Shown here piece after piece: positions 61,371-64,000 of a stretch of 64,000 nucleotides of DNA (position 1 is its first letter; the number at the start of each line of letters is the position of its first letter). Position numbers and translations under genes: made by a program. Location of the stretch: the NCBI RefSeq assembly GCF_021631985.1, contig NZ_CP070225.1:930001-994000 (forward strand), read 5' to 3'. Origin of the DNA: Sandaracinus amylolyticus (GTDB taxonomy: Bacteria > Myxococcota_A > Polyangia > Polyangiales > Sandaracinaceae). The notes under the pieces were generated by a model that was given only the letters and a program-made list of their open reading frames with translations, searched no databases and was not told the origin of the DNA.

Positions 61371-62305
61371 CACGTCGCTTCGAGGACGATCTTGCCCTGC
61401 GTGTGGCCGTCGCGGCTCTGCGCGTAGGCCTCGCGCGCTTTCGCGAGCGGGAACCGCGCCGCGATCTCCACGTCGATCGTTCCGTTCTCGACCAGCCGCG
61501 CGAGCTCCTCGAGCACCGGGCGCGACGTCTTCGACACGATCCCCACCGCGCGCACCCCGCGCTCCTCCGCGCGTTGCTTCGACGTCGGCGCGAGCCCGAC
61601 CAGCGAGACGAGCGCACCGCCCGGTCGGATCACGTCGAACGAGCGGCGCTGCGTCTCGCCTCCGATGGTGTCGAGCACGCCGTCGACGTCGCGCGCCACG
61701 CTCTCGAAGCGCTGCTGCGAGTAGTCGACGACGTCGTCGGCGCCGAGGCTGCGCAGATACGCCTCGTGGGCCGCGCGCGCCGTGGCGATGACCCTCGCGC
61801 CCCTCTGCTTCGCGAGCTGCACCGCGAACGTCCCGACCCCGCCGGCAGCACCGTGGATCAGCACCGTCTGGCCCGGCTGCAGGTCCATCGTGGGCGCGCC
61901 CTCGAGATCGAAGAGCGCCTGCCACGCGGTCAGGCCCGCCGTCGGAATCGTCGCCGCCCGCGCGTGGTCGAGCCCCGGGGGCGTCTTCGCGATCTCTTCG
62001 GGACGTACGACGACGAGCTCCGCGTCCGCTCCGTCGTGCCTGCCGAACACCCGGTCCTCGACGGCGAAGCCCGCAACGCCTTCCCCGACGCCCGCGACGA
62101 CACCGGAGAAGTCGTGCCCCGCCACCCGCGGGAGCGAGAGCCCGTAGGCGCCGGCCGCGATCTTCCAGTCGATCGGGTTCACCGAGGCCGCGTGCACACG
62201 CACGAGGATCTCTCCTGCGCCGGGCTCGGGGCAGGGCACCTCGTCGTAGCGCAGCACCTCGGGCCCGCCGTACTCGTGGAACCGCACCGCTCTCATCGTC
62301 GCCAT
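61370..62305 (-). CDS. Zinc-independent MDR oxidoreductase (quinone-reductase-like)
   Basis: 311 residues from ATG 62305 (GGAG upstream). MRAVRFHEYGGPEVLRYDEV is the typical start of quinone oxidoreductase-type MDR proteins; VHAASVNPIDWKI and AGHDFSGVVAGVGEGV follow. The NAD(P)-binding motif VLIHGAAGGVGTFAVQLAKQ lies near 140-160. The structural-zinc Cys cluster of alcohol dehydrogenases is absent. Likely NADPH-dependent quinone or enone reductase; substrate unknown. Confidence 0.88.
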   Translation of the reverse strand: MATMRAVRFHEYGGPEVLRYDEVPCPEPGAGEILVRVHAASVNPIDWKIAAGAYGLSLPRVAGHDFSGVVAGVGEGVAGFAVEDRVFGRHDGADAELVVVRPEEIAKTPPGLDHARAATIPTAGLTAWQALFDLEGAPTMDLQPGQTVLIHGAAGGVGTFAVQLAKQRGARVIATARAAHEAYLRSLGADDVVDYSQQRFESVARDVDGVLDTIGGETQRRSFDVIRPGGALVSLVGLAPTSKQRAEERGVRAVGIVSKTSRPVLEELARLVENGTIDVEIAARFPLAKAREAYAQSRDGHTQGKIVLEAT

Positions 62306-62362
62306 CAGCTCACTCCGTCGTTGGCCGACGGAAGGACGCAGGGCGCGTGCCCCGAGGCGCGA

Positions 62363-62902
62363 TCAGAACGAGCGCACCGAGCGGATCGCGAGGTAGTCCA
62401 CCTCGCAGCTCCCGTCGCCCTCTTTGCGCAGGCTGACGCCGAGCACGCGCGCGATGTGCCACGGCGCGCTCACCACCTCGACCACGCGCATGCTCTGGTC
62501 GCGCGTCGCGCTCGTCCACGTCACGTCGGGCACGAGCTCGGCTTCGTACGTCAGCGTCGTCGCGTCCTGCAGCTCGATGGTCGCGCGCATCACGAGGTGC
62601 GCGCCGAGATCGCAGCGCGCGTTCGCCCGCGCGATGAGCTGCGTGCTGAACGTCGACTGGGGCGCCTCGTCGATCCCGCCGCGCACCGCGACCTCGCGAC
62701 CGACGAGCTGCAGCCCGTGATCACCGGGCAGCGTCTCCACGTAGCTCGCCGCGTTCTCGGCCCCGGTGATCTGCGCCCAGCCGCACGGCGTGCCCTCGCA
62801 CGTCGTCTCGAAGTCCTCGACGTAGATCGCCGACTCGTCCTCGGACGACGGGCACCCGACCAGCGCTGCCCCGAGGATCGTGATCACGAGCGCACGCTTC
62901 AT
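62363..62902 (-). CDS. Small lipoprotein, unknown
   Basis: 179 residues from ATG 62902, overlapping the upstream gene's stop (ATGA). Lipoprotein signal MKRALVITILGAALVGC, then an acidic spacer. The rest is beta-rich (TLTYEAELVPDVTWTSATRD; HIARVLGVSLRKEGDGSCEV) with several Cys, resembling jelly-roll carbohydrate-binding-type domains; not firm. Probably outer-membrane or periplasmic. Co-transcribed with the barrel-like gene and hisC. Confidence 0.78.
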   Translation of the reverse strand: MKRALVITILGAALVGCPSSEDESAIYVEDFETTCEGTPCGWAQITGAENAASYVETLPGDHGLQLVGREVAVRGGIDEAPQSTFSTQLIARANARCDLGAHLVMRATIELQDATTLTYEAELVPDVTWTSATRDQSMRVVEVVSAPWHIARVLGVSLRKEGDGSCEVDYLAIRSVRSF

Positions 62903-63672
62903 CGACGCACCTCGAAGCCGATCCCGAGCAGCGGCCCGCCGAGCTCGAGATCGCTGCCGTAGCGATCGAGATCGTACATGGAGAACCAGTCCCATCCGAC
63001 GCGCGCTCCGATGCGCACGCCCTGCGCGACGCGGAAGCCGACCTGCGCGTAGCCCGAGAGCCGCGGCGCGAACGCCCACGTGCCCGCGCCCTGGATCGAC
63101 ACGCCGCCCCAGCCGAGCCCCACGCCGAGCACCGCACCGAGATCGACGATCGGCCCGAGGTGCGCCCGCACGTGCGCGACCGCGAGCGCATCGACCCCTC
63201 CGCCCACCGCGGGCGCGGTGTTGTGACTGCCCCAGCCGCGACCTCGCGCGCCCACGCGCCCACCGAGCCAGAGCCACTCCGCGACCCGCGTCATCAACGT
63301 GAAGTCGCCCGCCAGGAGCACCGGTGAGCTCCCGTATCGATGCGCCTCGAGCGCTGCGTCGAGCGACGAGCGCAGCGGCACCCCGCCGCTCAGGAACACC
63401 TGGAACGTCGTGGGCATCAGCGGCTCGGTCGCGTCGTAGCGACGCTCGCGCTCGCGACGTTGCTCCGCCGGCGTCAGCTCTCGCGGCGACACCAGGATCG
63501 CGGGGCCGAAGTCGGCGCCCTCGGGCAGCTCGTCGGGCGCGCCGCCCGGCGCCGGCTCCACGTCCGCCTCGACCGCCTCGGCGTCCGCCTCGATCGCCTC
63601 CTCGACGTCCTGCGCGCGCGTGCGCGCTGGGATCGACGCCGCGATCAGCGCGACGACCACCAGCGCGCGCAT
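62899..63672 (-). CDS. Outer-membrane beta-barrel-like protein
   Basis: 257 residues from ATG 63672 (overlapping the hisC stop, ATGA; GTG 63675 is an alternative). Signal peptide (MRALVVVALIAASIPARTRA), an acidic low-complexity region (~22-50), then alternating amphipathic strands rich in Gly and aromatics (WLWLGGRVGARGRGWGSHNT; LSGYAQVGFRVAQGVRIGAR) ending in GIGFEVRR. This looks like an outer-membrane barrel; function unknown. Confidence 0.75.
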   Translation of the reverse strand: MRALVVVALIAASIPARTRAQDVEEAIEADAEAVEADVEPAPGGAPDELPEGADFGPAILVSPRELTPAEQRRERERRYDATEPLMPTTFQVFLSGGVPLRSSLDAALEAHRYGSSPVLLAGDFTLMTRVAEWLWLGGRVGARGRGWGSHNTAPAVGGGVDALAVAHVRAHLGPIVDLGAVLGVGLGWGGVSIQGAGTWAFAPRLSGYAQVGFRVAQGVRIGARVGWDWFSMYDLDRYGSDLELGGPLLGIGFEVRR

Positions 63673-64000
63673 CACGCGACCTCGCGCATCGCGTCGGCGA
63701 GCGCCGCGAGCACCACGTGGTTCTCCTCGGGCGTGCCCACCGTGATCCGCATCCGCTCCGCGAGCCGCGGGTGCCCCGCGAAGGTCCGCACCTGCACGCC
63801 CGCCGCATGCATCCGCGCTGCGACGTCCAGCGTGCGCGACCCCGCCCGCACCAGCGCGAAGTTCGAGTCGGTGGGATCCACCGCGATCCCCGGGATCGCC
63901 GCGAGCCCCGCGACCAGCTTCGAGCGCTCGGCACGCACCAGCGCGATCTGCTCGCGCAGGATCGGCATCAGCGGACCGAGCGCGAGCGTCGCGATCTCCT
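63672..64000 (-). CDS. hisC: Histidinol-phosphate aminotransferase, C-terminal part
   Basis: About 108 codons of the 3' end; the gene enters from beyond the right edge. Segments VRAERSKLVAGLAAIPGIAV, DPTDSNFALVRAG and GVQVRTFAGHPRLAERMRIT VGTPEENH match the small C-terminal domain of fold-type I aminotransferases of the HisC group, including the Arg that binds the substrate phosphate/carboxylate (RITVGTPEEN). It acts in histidine synthesis; the PLP lysine lies outside the window. Confidence 0.88.
   Translation of the reverse strand, partial: EIATLALGPLMPILREQIALVRAERSKLVAGLAAIPGIAVDPTDSNFALVRAGSRTLDVAARMHAAGVQVRTFAGHPRLAERMRITVGTPEENHVVLAALADAMREVA

Overview
The window is a piece of a very GC-rich chromosome carrying an integrated, visibly less GC-rich prophage. 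Host-side markers point to Myxococcota, probably a Polyangiales/Sandaracinus-like myxobacterium (inference): two secreted cysteine-rich proteins end in or contain a MYXO-CTERM sorting tag, there are long arrays of the CNxxDDDCDxxxDEG motif, a membrane-anchored Ser/Thr kinase, and a murC-ftsQ-ftsA-ftsZ cell-division cluster.

Left host flank (1-11458): the start of a secreted protein, a compact leftward operon (thiO, an alpha/beta hydrolase, a zinc-finger/multi-TM protein) joined by 4-base GTGA overlaps, then a rightward 2205-residue reading frame that looks like two surface proteins fused in frame (vWA + 13 metal-binding repeats + MYXO-CTERM, followed directly by a lipoprotein-like leader + 11 repeats + a sulfatase-modifying-factor fold), and a secreted protein of unknown role whose stop codon lies inside the phage attachment core.

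Prophage (11448-48719, about 37 kb): bounded by a perfect 17-bp direct repeat and, inside it, 21-bp arm-type repeats. The left arm holds small leftward genes, a 1.3-kb gene-poor hairpin-rich stretch, a tyrosine integrase with an overlapping excisionase-like frame, and a leftward early operon headed by a 597-residue protein with the motifs of T7-like single-subunit polymerases fused to an N-terminal winged helix. A divergent control region (21.75-21.93 kb) separates it from the rightward late genes: HTH regulator, tRNA-Pro, small genes, terminase, scaffold, P22-type portal, a strong promoter, coat, decoration protein, terminator, tRNA-Gly, head-tail adaptor, tail hub and ejection proteins. This is a short-tailed (podovirus-like) morphogenesis plan. 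One ejection-protein gene is split by a 1212-bp IS630-family element inserted at TA, so the prophage is probably defective for infection. After a LamG-like fibre and a holin-like protein, the right end carries leftward accessory genes, including an AbiJ-type abortive-infection protein and a DUF4145/HEPN-like protein, likely lysogen-conferred defence. I recognise no helicase, primase, SSB, CI-type repressor or endolysin.

Right host flank (48730-64000): a 2OG-Fe(II) oxygenase, an RlmN-family radical SAM enzyme, a MYXO-CTERM surface protein, two small exported proteins, a membrane Ser/Thr kinase, murC-ftsQ-ftsA-ftsZ with a strong terminator, then a leftward set: quinone-oxidoreductase-like enzyme, lipoprotein, outer-membrane-barrel-like protein and hisC (running off the end).

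The least ordinary signals are the compact polymerase-like replication gene with an in-frame 29-bp repeat inside it, two hairpins with different stems that present the same 12-nt loop sequence, and the gene-free hairpin-rich stretch next to the integrase.
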